Shown here: positions 41,975-50,283 of the stretch, piece by piece
Layout of the letters: the number at the start of each line of letters is the position of its first letter
How positions within the stretch are numbered: position 1 is the stretch's first letter
Assembly (NCBI RefSeq): GCF_003591005.1
Contig: NZ_QYYD01000002.1
Span: 124,001-188,000 of the forward strand
Reading direction: 5' to 3'
Origin: Rhodopseudomonas palustris
GTDB taxonomy: Bacteria > Pseudomonadota > Alphaproteobacteria > Rhizobiales > Xanthobacteraceae
Length of the DNA: 64,000 bases
Made by a program: the position numbers and the translations under genes
The notes under the pieces: generated by a model
Told to the model about the DNA's origin: nothing
Seen by the model: only the letters and a program-made list of their open reading frames with translations
The model's database searches: none

Positions 41975-42582
41975 CAGTTGTCTCCTTGAGCGACGAGCCG
42001 CGTGGTGCGCGGGATCGCGACGATCGCATCGCCGGCCGCGAGGATGAGGTCGAGACCGCGCGGAAACAGCGGCGCCAGCGCGTCGCGCTGCGCCAGCAGG
42101 TCGGCGGGGAGCGGCGCGCGCAGCGTCGTCGTGCCTCGAATGCCGGGGCCGCTCAGGTCGAACGCCGGCCTCTTATCGAGGCTGGCGAGTTGCAGGATCA
42201 GCGTGGTCGAGCGATCCGGATAGTCGTTGCTGCCGAGCGCGAAACCTTGCAGCGACGGCATCGCCTGCGGATCGGCGATCAGCGCGAACGCCGCGGCGTC
42301 CGGCTCATTTACGAGCGGCGCCGAGGTGTGGAAACGCAGCCATTGCGTCACCACCGCGACGTGCGTGGCTTGGTCGAGCCACAGCGGCGTGTCGTGATCG
42401 AACAGCGTCAGCGCGATCGCAGCCGTGGCCGCGGTGAGCGGGGCGGGGACCTGCTGCAAGCCAGTCTCCAGCCGCTGCACCGTGCCGGGCCGCGCCATCG
42501 CCTGCATCACCGCGCGGAAGGTCGTCTGCGCGGAGGTGACCTTGTCGGCGAAGCCGGCGGAGAGTTCGAAAGCCATGCTCAT
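41974..42582 (-). CDS. phnH: C-P lyase core protein PhnH
   Basis: 202 residues. QTTFRAVMQAMARPGTVQRL, TLFDHDTPLWLD, PGIRGTTTLRAPLP and FPRGLDLILAAGDAIVAIPRTTRL are PhnH hallmarks. It forms the (PhnGHIJ)2 core. The stop and the phnI start share one base (TGATG). Two bases separate it from phnG. Confidence 0.96.
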   Translation of the reverse strand: MSMAFELSAGFADKVTSAQTTFRAVMQAMARPGTVQRLETGLQQVPAPLTAATAAIALTLFDHDTPLWLDQATHVAVVTQWLRFHTSAPLVNEPDAAAFALIADPQAMPSLQGFALGSNDYPDRSTTLILQLASLDKRPAFDLSGPGIRGTTTLRAPLPADLLAQRDALAPLFPRGLDLILAAGDAIVAIPRTTRLVAQGDN

Positions 42583-42584
42583 CG

Positions 42585-43043
42585 TCAGCCCTCGCCTCGC
42601 ACCAGCGTGTAGAAATCGACCTTGGTGGCGGCGGTCTGCTCGGCCTTGCGCCGCCGCTCCGCGGCCTGCTCGGCGCGCAGCGGCGCCAGTACGTTCGCTT
42701 CAATCGTTGTTGCGTAGTCGCGGCGTTGGATCAGCGCGTCGCACAGCGCGATCAGCCGGGCCTTTCCCTTGTCACGGCCAAGCGTGTAGCCGAAGCCGCA
42801 TTCGCCGCTGGCGAGCCGCACCGCGGCGCGGGTCACCGTCGCTTCGCCGAGATTGAACGGCGCGCCGTCGCCGCCGACGCGGCCGCGCACCATCACCAGG
42901 CCGTTCTCCGGCGCGCGCAGGGCTTCGCTCGCGGGCAACTCGATAGCGGCGAGCCGCGCCGCGATGTCGTCGGCGTGGGCATGAACCAGCACCGCCATCG
43001 CGGCCTGTCGGGTCTGCGTGCTGGTCTCGAAGGGCGTCGCCAT
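42585..43043 (-). CDS. phnG: C-P lyase core protein PhnG
   Basis: 152 residues. PENGLVMVRGRVGGDGAPFNLGEATVTRAAVRL and SGECGFGYTLGRDKGKARLIALCDAL are the conserved PhnG blocks. It is the first gene of the phnGHIJKLMN-PPOX operon. Upstream on the same strand lie a perfect inverted repeat (43063-43088) and a Pho-box-like repeat (43103-43120), and then the divergent phnF. Confidence 0.95.
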   Translation of the reverse strand: MATPFETSTQTRQAAMAVLVHAHADDIAARLAAIELPASEALRAPENGLVMVRGRVGGDGAPFNLGEATVTRAAVRLASGECGFGYTLGRDKGKARLIALCDALIQRRDYATTIEANVLAPLRAEQAAERRRKAEQTAATKVDFYTLVRGEG

Positions 43044-43062
43044 CTTGCCTCTGGCCTATCTC

Positions 43063-43088
43063 AAGTTGTCTGTGATATTAGACAACTT
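43063..43088. promoter_or_regulatory. Inverted-repeat operator candidate for PhnF
   Basis: AAGTTGTCT at 43063-43071 faces AGACAACTT at 43080-43088, perfect 9-bp arms with an 8-base AT-rich centre. It lies 20 bases before phnG and 80 bases before phnF. GntR/HutC regulators bind such repeats, and PhnF is encoded next to it, so repression of phnG and of phnF itself is likely. Confidence 0.65.
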
Positions 43089-43102
43089 CATATCGGCGCG
43101 CC

Positions 43103-43120
43103 ATGACCTTTTGATGACGA
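43103..43120 (-). promoter_or_regulatory. Pho-box-like direct repeat upstream of phnG
   Basis: Read on the minus strand: TCGTCAT, CAAA, AGGTCAT. The units repeat every 11 bases, as in the PhoB site CTGTCAT-N4-CTGTCAT, and each matches 5 of 7 bases. A weaker unit (ATTTCAC) lies 11 bases further upstream. It is just upstream of the PhnF operator candidate. Confidence 0.5.
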
Positions 43121-43167
43121 GGTCGTGAAATGCTGGACCGGCCGGCGCGGTCGGAGCGAAGGACAAG

Positions 43168-43896
43168 ATGTCGGCACTGCAGTCGGATTCCGGAGTCACG
43201 TTGTGGCGCAAGGTGGCGGACTCGATCGAGCGCGAGATCGCCCAGGGCGGCTATCCGGCGGGCGAAAAGCTGCCGGGCGAGGTCGAACTCGCGACGGCGC
43301 ACCGCGTCAATCGCCACACCGTGCGGCGCGCGTTGGCGGCGCTTGCCGAGCGCGGCCTGGTGCGGGCGGAGCGTGGCAGCGGCACTTATGTGGAGCCTGG
43401 CCGCATCGCCTATCCGCTGCGCTCACGCACGCGGTTTTCCGAAATCGTCGGCGCCGGCGGCCGCGAGCCGCGGGCGCAATTGCTGGGAGCGAGCCGCGAG
43501 GAGGCGACGCGCGAGCTGGCGCGCGAGCTCGATCTGCCGGTCGGCGCGCCGCTGATCCGGATCGACGGGTTGCGGCTGGCCGACCGCGCGCCGATCTGCG
43601 TCGGCAGCACCTGGCTGTCCGCCGAGCGTTTTCCCGACGCGGAGGAGCTGTATCGCCGCTTCGGCTCGATGACCAAGCTGCTGGCGCATCACGGCATCCG
43701 CGACTATCGCCGCGCCTCGACGCGGATCACCGCGGCGATCGCCGACGCCGGCGACGCCGCGCGGCTGGACCTCGGCATCGGCCGCCCGGTGCTGATCGTC
43801 GAAGGCCTCGACGTCGACGCCAAAGGCCGCCCGCTGCTGTCGATCCGCGCGCGATTTGCGGCGGAGCGCGTGCAGTTCGTGGTGGAGACGGAGTAG
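43168..43896 (+). CDS. phnF: GntR-family phosphonate regulator PhnF
   Basis: 242 residues. The GntR winged helix is WRKVADSIEREIAQGGYPAGEKLPGEVELATAHRVNRHTVRRAL, and the effector half is a UTRA domain (HutC subfamily, GLRLADRAPICVGSTWL). E. coli PhnF has 241 residues. It is divergent from phnG across an operator-like repeat and convergent with phnE, eight bases away. Probably a repressor of the C-P lyase operon; the ligand is unknown. Confidence 0.92.
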   Translation: MSALQSDSGVTLWRKVADSIEREIAQGGYPAGEKLPGEVELATAHRVNRHTVRRALAALAERGLVRAERGSGTYVEPGRIAYPLRSRTRFSEIVGAGGREPRAQLLGASREEATRELARELDLPVGAPLIRIDGLRLADRAPICVGSTWLSAERFPDAEELYRRFGSMTKLLAHHGIRDYRRASTRITAAIADAGDAARLDLGIGRPVLIVEGLDVDAKGRPLLSIRARFAAERVQFVVETE

Positions 43897-43904
43897 CCGA
43901 TCCG

Positions 43905-44753
43905 CTATGCGATCGCCCGTTTGCCGATGATCGCGAACCGCAGCCGCGTCGAGATCCAGTCGATCGCCGCGACCGCGACGAGGATCATCAGGATCAGGAA
44001 CGACACCTTCTGCCATTCCAGCACGCGGATCTGCTCGGCGAGTTGCAGGCCGATGCCGCCGGCGCCGACGATGCCGATGATGGTGGCCGAGCGGGTGTTG
44101 GATTCGATGAAGTACAGCACCTGACCGGCGATCACCGGCAGCACCTGCGGCATCAGGCCGAAGCGGATCTCGTGCAGCGGCGAGCCGCCGGAGGCGCGGA
44201 CGCCTTCGACCTGCCTGCGGTCGGCGGTCTCGATCGCCTCGGAGAACAGCTTGCCGAATGCGCCGAAGTCCGACACCGCGATCGCCAGCACGCCGGCGAA
44301 CGGACCGAGCCCGACGACGTTGATCCACACCAGCGCCCAGATCAGCGTATCGATGCCCCGCACCCCGTCGAGAAAGCGCCGCACCGGGAAGCGAATGAAC
44401 TGCGTCGGAATGATGTTGCGCGCGGCGAGCAGGCTGACGGGCAGCGCCATCAGCGCCGCCAGCGTGGTGCCGAGCAGCGCGATCGACAAGGTCTCGCCCA
44501 TCGCGGAGAGATAAGCAGGCAACGACGAGCCTGGGTCCGGCGGGATCATCAGCAGCGCAAACCAACCGAGCTGGCTCAGCCCGGAGATGATCCGCTGCGG
44601 CGAGAAGTCGAGCTCGACCAGGCCGAAGATGAATAGCGCCAGTGCCGCGAGCGCGATCGCGGGGACGCCGAGCCGCGCCGCGGCGGGGCGTTCGAACAAA
44701 TGCGGGTGGCGCGCCTTCAGGTCCGCAAGGTCGGTCTGCGCGTGGGCGGTCAT
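43905..44753 (-). CDS. phnE: Phosphonate ABC transporter permease PhnE (second copy)
   Basis: 282 residues. Membrane helices lie around residues 30-50, 85-110, 135-160, 205-245 and 250-270. PhnE loops: GETLSIALLGTTLAALMALPVSLLAARN, FLDGVRGIDTLIWALVW and GGIGLQLAEQIRVLEWQKVSFLIL. It starts within the stop of the preceding phnE (ATGA). Two different PhnE subunits probably form a heterodimer with the PhnC dimer. Confidence 0.93.
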   Translation of the reverse strand: MTAHAQTDLADLKARHPHLFERPAAARLGVPAIALAALALFIFGLVELDFSPQRIISGLSQLGWFALLMIPPDPGSSLPAYLSAMGETLSIALLGTTLAALMALPVSLLAARNIIPTQFIRFPVRRFLDGVRGIDTLIWALVWINVVGLGPFAGVLAIAVSDFGAFGKLFSEAIETADRRQVEGVRASGGSPLHEIRFGLMPQVLPVIAGQVLYFIESNTRSATIIGIVGAGGIGLQLAEQIRVLEWQKVSFLILMILVAVAAIDWISTRLRFAIIGKRAIA

Positions 44754-45628
44754 GCCCGGCCTCCGGTCAGGCGGCCGCGAATCCAGCCGGTGGAAATGTC
44801 GATGACGAACACGGTGACGATGATCAGCAACAGGATCGCGCTGACGTCCGAATAATAGAACTTGCGGATCGACACGATCAGTTCCTGCCCGATGCCGCCG
44901 GCGCCGACGAAGCCCATCACCGACGCGCCGCGGACGTTGATCTCGAACCGCAGCAGCGCGTAGCTGGCGAAGCCGGACATCACCTGCGGCAGCACGGCGA
45001 AGCGCATGCAGGCGATCCAGCCGGCGCCGGTGGAGCGCACTCCCTCGACCGGCTTCATGTCGATATTTTCGACGATCTCGGAGAACAGCTTGCCGAGCGC
45101 GCCGGTGGAGTGGATCGCGATCGCCAGCACGCCGGCCATCGGGCCGAGCCCGAACGCGATCACGAACACCAGCGCGAACACAATGTCAGGCACCGTGCGG
45201 CAGACTTCCATGAAGCGCCGCGTCACGAACAGCAGCCACGGCTGCGGCGCGGTGTTGCGAGCGGCGAAGAAGTTCAGCGCCACCGCCAGTACGGCGCCGG
45301 CGAGGGTGCCGACATAGCTGATCAGCAGCGTTTCGCCGAGTAGCCCGAGCCATTTATGCCATCCCCAGAACCATTCGGCCGGATCGGTCCACACCCGGGC
45401 GCCGCTGTCGAGCCGGAAGATGCGATCGAAATAGCTGAAGAAATTGCCGATCTTGGCAATGAAGGTGCCGAGATCGACCTCGGCGCCGATCGCCGCGAGG
45501 GCGAGCGCGGCAATCGCGATGGCGAAGCCGACGAGCGTGCGCCAGCGCCGCCGCGCAATCGAGTTCTGATAGGCCGCGTTCAGCGCGTCGAGCTGAGACT
45601 CGGGAAGCAGCGATACGGCCAGGGCCAT
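44750..45628 (-). CDS. phnE: Phosphonate ABC transporter permease PhnE (first copy)
   Basis: 292 residues from ATG 45628. A start further upstream at TTG 45652 is excluded because it falls in the T-run of the terminator-like hairpin. GETLLISYVGTLAGAVLAVALNFFAARN, RRFMEVCRTVPDIVFALVF and GAGGIGQELIVSIRKFYYSDVSAILLL are PhnE signatures. It follows phnD after a terminator-like structure, so it is probably expressed less than the binding protein. Confidence 0.93.
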   Translation of the reverse strand: MALAVSLLPESQLDALNAAYQNSIARRRWRTLVGFAIAIAALALAAIGAEVDLGTFIAKIGNFFSYFDRIFRLDSGARVWTDPAEWFWGWHKWLGLLGETLLISYVGTLAGAVLAVALNFFAARNTAPQPWLLFVTRRFMEVCRTVPDIVFALVFVIAFGLGPMAGVLAIAIHSTGALGKLFSEIVENIDMKPVEGVRSTGAGWIACMRFAVLPQVMSGFASYALLRFEINVRGASVMGFVGAGGIGQELIVSIRKFYYSDVSAILLLIIVTVFVIDISTGWIRGRLTGGRA

Positions 45629-45649
45629 GCGGGGAGGGCTCTCGATGGG

Positions 45650-45683
45650 CAAAAAACAAGGCCGGATCCCGAAGGATCCGGCC
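45650..45683 (-). terminator. Intrinsic terminator between phnD and phnE
   Basis: On the minus strand the stem GGCCGGATCC, loop TTCG, GGATCCGGCC (45660-45683) is followed by CTTGTTTTTTG at 45650-45659. This has all parts of a factor-independent terminator, yet the transporter genes continue downstream. It therefore probably stops only part of the transcripts, giving more PhnD than PhnE. Confidence 0.75.
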
Positions 45684-45701
45684 CGTGGGACGAGATGAAA
45701 C

Positions 45702-46643
45702 TCAGGACGCCTTCTTCTTACGCAGGGCGTCGACGAACTTGATCAGTTCGATCGTGCCGTCCCAATCCTTGGTGGTCGCGGCGTGGAAACCCTTCTTCTG
45801 GCCGTCGGAGAGACGGTCGAACGCCGCCTTGTCCTTGCTCGGCGCATCCATGAAGGCCTTGGCGATCGCCGCCTTGAGGTCTTCCGGCAGGTCGGAGTTG
45901 TACGCATAGGGGCCGTTGATGATCGGCGCCGACTTGTGGACGATGCGGAAGTCTTCCTTCTTCATCGCGCTCCCGTCGGCATTCTTCAGCATGCCCTTAT
46001 GCAGCATCTGCTGCAGCGTCGAGTCGTTGTCGTTGGTCCACTGGTTGGCCGCGACGTCGACCGTGCCCTGCGCCAGCGCCAGGATGGCGTTCTCATGGCT
46101 GCCGGTGAAGACGACCTTGCCGAAATAGCCCTCGGCATCCGAGATGCCGAGCTTGTCGAGTTCGAAGCGCGGCACGTTGTTGCCCGACGTGGAGTTCGGA
46201 TCGACCAGGCCGAGGTTCTTGCCCTTGAGTTCGTCGATCGATTTGTACGGGCTCGCCGCCTTGACGAAGAACACGGAATAGTAGCCGGTCGAGCCGTCGG
46301 CGTTGATGTCGTTGGCGAAGGCGACGGTCTTCACGCCGGTGAGGCGGGCGCGGGCGAACGAGGCCGAGCCGTAGCTGGCGATCTGGATGTTGCCGGCGCG
46401 CTGGCCTTCGATCACAGCCGCGTAGTCGTTGGCGATGCGCAGGTTCACCTTGACGCCGAGTTCCTTCGAAAGATACGCGACGAATGGTGTCCAGCGCTCA
46501 GTGACGCCCGAAGCGTTCTCGGCCGGCACCACGGCGAAGGTCAGCTCCGGATATTTCGTCTTGTAGTCCTGCGCCAGCGCGGTGGACGCCGCGAACGCCA
46601 GCGTGGCAGCGGCGAGCAGAATGGATCGGCGATCGATGGTCAT
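45702..46643 (-). CDS. phnD: Phosphonate-binding periplasmic protein PhnD
   Basis: 313 residues. An export signal with twin arginines (DRRSILLAAATLAFA) ends at ALA before QDYKTKYPELTFAVVPAENASG, so Tat export is possible. PhnD-like blocks: ASYGSASFARARLTG, LVDPNSTSGNNVPRFEL and GSHENAILALAQGTVDVAANQW. It binds phosphonates for import by PhnC and the two PhnE. It lies 71 bases downstream of phnC. Confidence 0.93.
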   Translation of the reverse strand: MTIDRRSILLAAATLAFAASTALAQDYKTKYPELTFAVVPAENASGVTERWTPFVAYLSKELGVKVNLRIANDYAAVIEGQRAGNIQIASYGSASFARARLTGVKTVAFANDINADGSTGYYSVFFVKAASPYKSIDELKGKNLGLVDPNSTSGNNVPRFELDKLGISDAEGYFGKVVFTGSHENAILALAQGTVDVAANQWTNDNDSTLQQMLHKGMLKNADGSAMKKEDFRIVHKSAPIINGPYAYNSDLPEDLKAAIAKAFMDAPSKDKAAFDRLSDGQKKGFHAATTKDWDGTIELIKFVDALRKKKAS

Positions 46644-46714
46644 CGTGACATCCCTGTCGGTTGATGCGGGTTTGGCCCGCGAACGCCGCGGGCTTCAGTG
46701 TCGGGCGCGCGGCG

Positions 46715-47527
46715 TTAGGCTGCGACGGTGCCGAGTTCGGGAACCAGGCCCTTCGCCGGCACGTGCGCCGGCGCGGCGCCCATCACCTCGTTGGCCTCGA
46801 GGTCGTAGAGTTCGCGGGCGATGCCGTCGGTCAGCGCCGCCGGCACGTCGTCGAACACGATGCGGCCGTTCGCCATGCCGATCAGCCGGTCGCAATAGCT
46901 GCGGGCGAGATCGAGCGAGTGCAGATTGCACAGCACGGTGATGCCGAAATGCTTGTTGATCCGCAGCAGGGCGTCCATCACCACCTTGGTGTTGCGCGGG
47001 TCGAGCGAGGCGATCGGCTCGTCGGCGAGGATCAGCTCGGGCTCCTGCACCAGCGCGCGGGCGATGGCGACGCGCTGCTGCTGGCCGCCGGAGAGCTGAT
47101 CGGCGCGCTGCGCGGCGAGCGGCGCGATATCGAATTGATCGAGCGCCGACATCGCCAGCGCGCGGTCCTTCTCCGGCCAGGCCTGCGCCAACGAGCGCCA
47201 GGCCGGAACATGAGCGAGGCGGCCCATCAGGACGTTGGTCATCACATCGAGACGGCCGACGAGGTTGAATTGCTGAAAGATCATCGCCGAGCGGGCCCGC
47301 CATTGCCGCAGTTCGCGGCCCTGCAGCGCGGTGACGTCGGTGCCTTCGAACAGGATGCGTCCCTCGCTCGGATCGGCAAGGCGGTTCAGCATCCGTAGCA
47401 GCGTCGACTTGCCGGCACCGGAGCGGCCGATCACGCCGACGAAACTGCCGCGCTCGACGGAGAACGACGCGTTGTCCACGGCAGCCTTGCTGCCGAAGCA
47501 ACAGGTGAGTCCTTCAACAACCAGCAT
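46715..47527 (-). CDS. phnC: Phosphonate ABC transporter ATPase PhnC
   Basis: 270 residues from ATG 47527, preceded by CGGGAGCGG. Walker A is GRSGAGKST, with [22 protein letters not shown], signature [15 protein letters not shown], Walker [13 protein letters not shown] and [16 protein letters not shown], all PhnC-type. Longer upstream frames are rejected because they would run through the promoter and Pho box. First gene of phnC-phnD-phnE-phnE. Confidence 0.95.
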   Translation of the reverse strand: MLVVEGLTCCFGSKAAVDNASFSVERGSFVGVIGRSGAGKSTLLRMLNRLADPSEGRILFEGTDVTALQGRELRQWRARSAMIFQQFNLVGRLDVMTNVLMGRLAHVPAWRSLAQAWPEKDRALAMSALDQFDIAPLAAQRADQLSGGQQQRVAIARALVQEPELILADEPIASLDPRNTKVVMDALLRINKHFGITVLCNLHSLDLARSYCDRLIGMANGRIVFDDVPAALTDGIARELYDLEANEVMGAAPAHVPAKGLVPELGTVAA

Positions 47528-47571
47528 CCGCCGCTCCCGAGAAATGGTTGCTCTATCGCTAACGCTGGTAT

Positions 47572-47589
47572 TTTGCAGGCATATGACAG
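47572..47589 (-). promoter_or_regulatory. Pho box upstream of phnC
   Basis: On the minus strand CTGTCAT, ATGC, CTGCAAA: the first unit is a perfect PhoB half-site, the second matches 4 of 7 at the right 11-base period. It lies 45 bases before the phnC ATG. It indicates induction of phosphonate uptake by phosphate starvation. Confidence 0.6.
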
Positions 47590-47622
47590 TCGCGTAGTTA
47601 TAGACTTGTGCACAGGCGCCGT

Positions 47623-47651
47623 CCGTCATCTGCGCGTCACGACGCCGTCAT
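47623..47651 (+). promoter_or_regulatory. Three-unit Pho-box-like repeat upstream of the hexapeptide transferase gene
   Basis: CCGTCAT (47623), GCGTCAC (47634), CCGTCAT (47645) at exact 11-base spacing, matching CTGTCAT at 6, 4 and 6 of 7 positions. It ends 47 bases before the ATG at 47699. Regular spacing over three units is unlikely by chance and suggests tandem PhoB binding. Confidence 0.6.
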
Positions 47652-47698
47652 CAAGAGTGTCGAAGAACCTCTTCCCCGCTTATCAAGTGACGGAACTC

Positions 47699-48328
47699 AT
47701 GGTCGTAAAATCACTCTCGGTCGAACCCACCGTCGATCCATCCGCCCGCCTGCACGACACCAAGCTCGGTGCCTATTGCGAAGTCGGCGCGCGGACCATT
47801 CTGCACGAAGTGGCGATGGACGATTACTCCTACGTCGTCAACGACTCGCAGATTACCTACACCAGCATCGGCAAATTCTGCTCGATCGCGGCGATGACGC
47901 GTATCAATCCCGGCAACCATCCGATGCAGCGCGCCACCCAGGCGCATTTCACCTATCGGGCCAGCGCTTACTTCCCGGGCGAAGCCGATGATGCCGAGTT
48001 TTTCGACTGGCGCCGCGCGCATCATGTCAACATCGGCCATGACGTCTGGATCGGCCACGGCGCCATCGTGCTGCCGGGTCGCAGCATCGGCACCGGCGCG
48101 GTGATCGCGGCCGGCGCGATCGTGACGCGCGACGTGCCGGACTACACCATCGTGGCGGGCAATCCGGCGCGCGTGATCAAGCGCCGATTTTCCGAGGAGG
48201 TCGCGGGCCGCCTGGTGAATCTGGCATGGTGGGAGTGGGATCACGACACGCTGCGCCGCGCGCTGCCGGATTTCCGCAGGCTGCCGGTCGAGGCGTTTCT
48301 CGACACATACGAAGCCGCACAGGCCTGA
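47699..48328 (+). CDS. Left-handed beta-helix (hexapeptide repeat) acyltransferase-like protein of phosphonate loci
   Basis: 209 residues from ATG 47699. Hexapeptide repeats run from [19 protein letters not shown] to [55 protein letters not shown], the DapD/CysE/CatB-type fold. Such a transferase family is found in phn operons. It may acetylate aminoalkylphosphonates, a job done by the unrelated PhnO in E. coli. It is divergent from phnC and heads a unit with PhnM-like and DUF1045 genes. Confidence 0.85.
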   Translation: MVVKSLSVEPTVDPSARLHDTKLGAYCEVGARTILHEVAMDDYSYVVNDSQITYTSIGKFCSIAAMTRINPGNHPMQRATQAHFTYRASAYFPGEADDAEFFDWRRAHHVNIGHDVWIGHGAIVLPGRSIGTGAVIAAGAIVTRDVPDYTIVAGNPARVIKRRFSEEVAGRLVNLAWWEWDHDTLRRALPDFRRLPVEAFLDTYEAAQA

Positions 48329-48350
48329 CGCGCCGCAACGGGAGAACGAG

Positions 48351-49544
48351 ATGATGGATATCCTGATCGAAGGCGGCCGGGTGCTGCTGCAGGACGAACT
48401 GGCCGAGACGTCGCTGACGGTGGCGGGCGGGGTGATCGACAGCACGGGCGCAAGCGGGGGTCACGGCGCGATGCAGATCAATGCGGCCGGCCTGCTGGTG
48501 CTGCCGGGCATCGTCGATCTGCACGGCGATGCCTTCGAGCGCCAGATGATGCCGCGGCCCGGCGTCGACTTTCCGATCGACGTGGCGCTGGCGGACAGTG
48601 ACCGGCAGGCGATCGCCAACGGCATCACCACGATGTTCCACGCTGTCACCTGGTCGTGGGAGCCTGGCTTGCGCAGCGCTGCGAATGCCCGCCGCATGCT
48701 CGATGCGATCGACCTGACGCGGCCGCGGCTCGCCGTCGATACCCGCATTCATCTGCGCCACGAGACCTTCAATCTCGACGCCGTCGACGAGATTGCGCAA
48801 TGGATCGGCGAGCTCCGCGTCGATCTGTTCGCCTTCAACGATCACATGGATTCGACCCTGCGCGATTTGTCGCGTCCGCACCGCCGCAGCCGCATGGTCG
48901 AGCGCACCGGCTTGTCCGGCGAGGAATTCGACCGCTTGGTCGAGCGCGTCGCCTCGCGGACCGCGGAAGTGCCGGACTCCATCGCGCGGCTCGCCGCCTG
49001 CGCCCGCGATGCCGGGCTGCCGATGCTGTCGCACGACGACGATACGCCACAGATGCGCCAGGGCTATCGGGAACTCGGCGTGCGCATCGCCGAATTCCCC
49101 ACCACCGAGGAAACCGCGCGCGCCGCGGCGGCAGCCGGCGACTTCATCGTGTTCGGCGCGCCCAACGTGGTGCGCGGCGGCAGCCACACCGGCTGGACCA
49201 AGGCGGCCGACATGATCGCCAAGGGCCTGTGTTCGGTGCTGGCGTCGGACTATTACTATCCGGCGCCGCTGCTGGCGGCGTTCCGGCTGGTGCATGACGG
49301 CATCCTGCCGCTGCCGCAGGCCTGGAAGCTCATCTCGGAGGGGCCGGCCCGCGCCGCGGGTCTGTCCGATCGCGGCGTGCTCGGCGCCGGCAAACGCGCC
49401 GACATCCTGATCGTCGACGACCGCGTCGCGCTGCGGCCGCGGCTGGTGGCAGCGATCGCCGGCGGTCGGTTGGTGCATATCGACGAGCCGGAGCGCTTCG
49501 TGATGTCGCACAACGTGCGGCATGCCGCGGTTGCGGCGCCCTGA
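48351..49544 (+). CDS. Second PhnM-like phosphonate metabolism amidohydrolase
   Basis: 397 residues, preceded by GGGAGAACGAG. Metal motif HGDAFERQMMPRPGVDF, later MLSHDDDTPQMR and GAPNVVRGGSHTGW, equivalent to those of the phnM at 37327, but the proteins are clearly diverged. It may hydrolyse the same triphosphate intermediate or a different phosphonate-derived substrate. It lies between the hexapeptide transferase and the 2H phosphoesterase genes, under the Pho-box repeat. Confidence 0.88.
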   Translation: MMDILIEGGRVLLQDELAETSLTVAGGVIDSTGASGGHGAMQINAAGLLVLPGIVDLHGDAFERQMMPRPGVDFPIDVALADSDRQAIANGITTMFHAVTWSWEPGLRSAANARRMLDAIDLTRPRLAVDTRIHLRHETFNLDAVDEIAQWIGELRVDLFAFNDHMDSTLRDLSRPHRRSRMVERTGLSGEEFDRLVERVASRTAEVPDSIARLAACARDAGLPMLSHDDDTPQMRQGYRELGVRIAEFPTTEETARAAAAAGDFIVFGAPNVVRGGSHTGWTKAADMIAKGLCSVLASDYYYPAPLLAAFRLVHDGILPLPQAWKLISEGPARAAGLSDRGVLGAGKRADILIVDDRVALRPRLVAAIAGGRLVHIDEPERFVMSHNVRHAAVAAP

Positions 49545-49553
49545 CACGGGGTT

Positions 49554-50270
49554 ATGCTGCAGACGATGTCGAATTTTCCCCGTTATGCCATCTACTATCT
49601 GCCGCCGCCCGGCAGCGCGCTCGACCAGTTCGGCGCAGCGCTGCTGGGCTACGACGTATTCTCGGGCGAGGACGTGCCGTTTCCGCCCAAAATGCTCGAA
49701 GCCGTTCCGGATTGGGCCGACGTCACCACCGATCCGCGCAAGTATGGCTTCCACGCCACGCTGAAGGCGCCGACTGCGCTCGTGCCCGGGCTCACCGAGG
49801 CCGAGCTGCTGTGGGCTTGCGCGACTTTCGCCGAAACGCCGCGCGCGATTCCGGTGATTGAACCTGTCGTGCAGGCGATCGGCAGCTTCATCGCGCTGAT
49901 GCCGGCGACCGCATCGGCCGAATTGGAGCAGCTCGCCGCCGACTGCGTGCGCAGCTTCGACAATTTCCGCGCCCCGCTGTCGGCCGACGACCGCGCCCGC
50001 CGCAAGCCCGCGCAATTGTCGCCGCGGCAGGTGCAGTACCTCGACCAGTGGGGCTATCCCTACGTCATGGAAGAGTTTCGTTTCCACATGACGCTGACCG
50101 GATCGCTGCCGCGCGGCCGGCAAGACGATCTGCTTGGCCCGCTGCGCGAGCAGTTCGCCGCGCTGGATCTTCAAACGCTGGCGATCGATCGCATCACGGC
50201 GTGCCGGCAGGACGGCCCGGGCGATCGATTCCGCAGCATCGGCCAGTTTCAACTCCGGCCGATGCTGTAA
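49554..50270 (+). CDS. DUF1045 phosphonate-locus protein, 2H phosphoesterase-like
   Basis: 238 residues. Two HxT motifs, YGFHATLKAP near residue 63 and FHMTLTGSLP near 178, are the signature of 2H phosphoesterases, which open cyclic or linear phosphodiesters. The family is regularly found in phosphonate operons. No phnP is visible here, so this protein could open the 5-phosphoribosyl 1,2-cyclic phosphate made by PhnJ. Start ATG 49554; ATG 49566 is also possible. It ends 13 bases before the convergent ligase gene. Confidence 0.85.
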   Translation: MLQTMSNFPRYAIYYLPPPGSALDQFGAALLGYDVFSGEDVPFPPKMLEAVPDWADVTTDPRKYGFHATLKAPTALVPGLTEAELLWACATFAETPRAIPVIEPVVQAIGSFIALMPATASAELEQLAADCVRSFDNFRAPLSADDRARRKPAQLSPRQVQYLDQWGYPYVMEEFRFHMTLTGSLPRGRQDDLLGPLREQFAALDLQTLAIDRITACRQDGPGDRFRSIGQFQLRPML

Positions 50271-50283
50271 ACACGCGCGAGGC

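Noticed and set aside
45629-45652. Upstream TTG start for phnE
   Set aside because: It lies in the T-run of a terminator-like hairpin; ATG 45628 is downstream of it and fits the family length.
47699-48328. Hexapeptide transferase as PhnO
   Set aside because: PhnO is a GNAT-fold enzyme; this protein is a left-handed beta-helix, so at most an analogue.
48177-50252. 691-residue minus-strand open frame
   Set aside because: Antisense to the PhnM-like and DUF1045 genes, which have intact family motifs.
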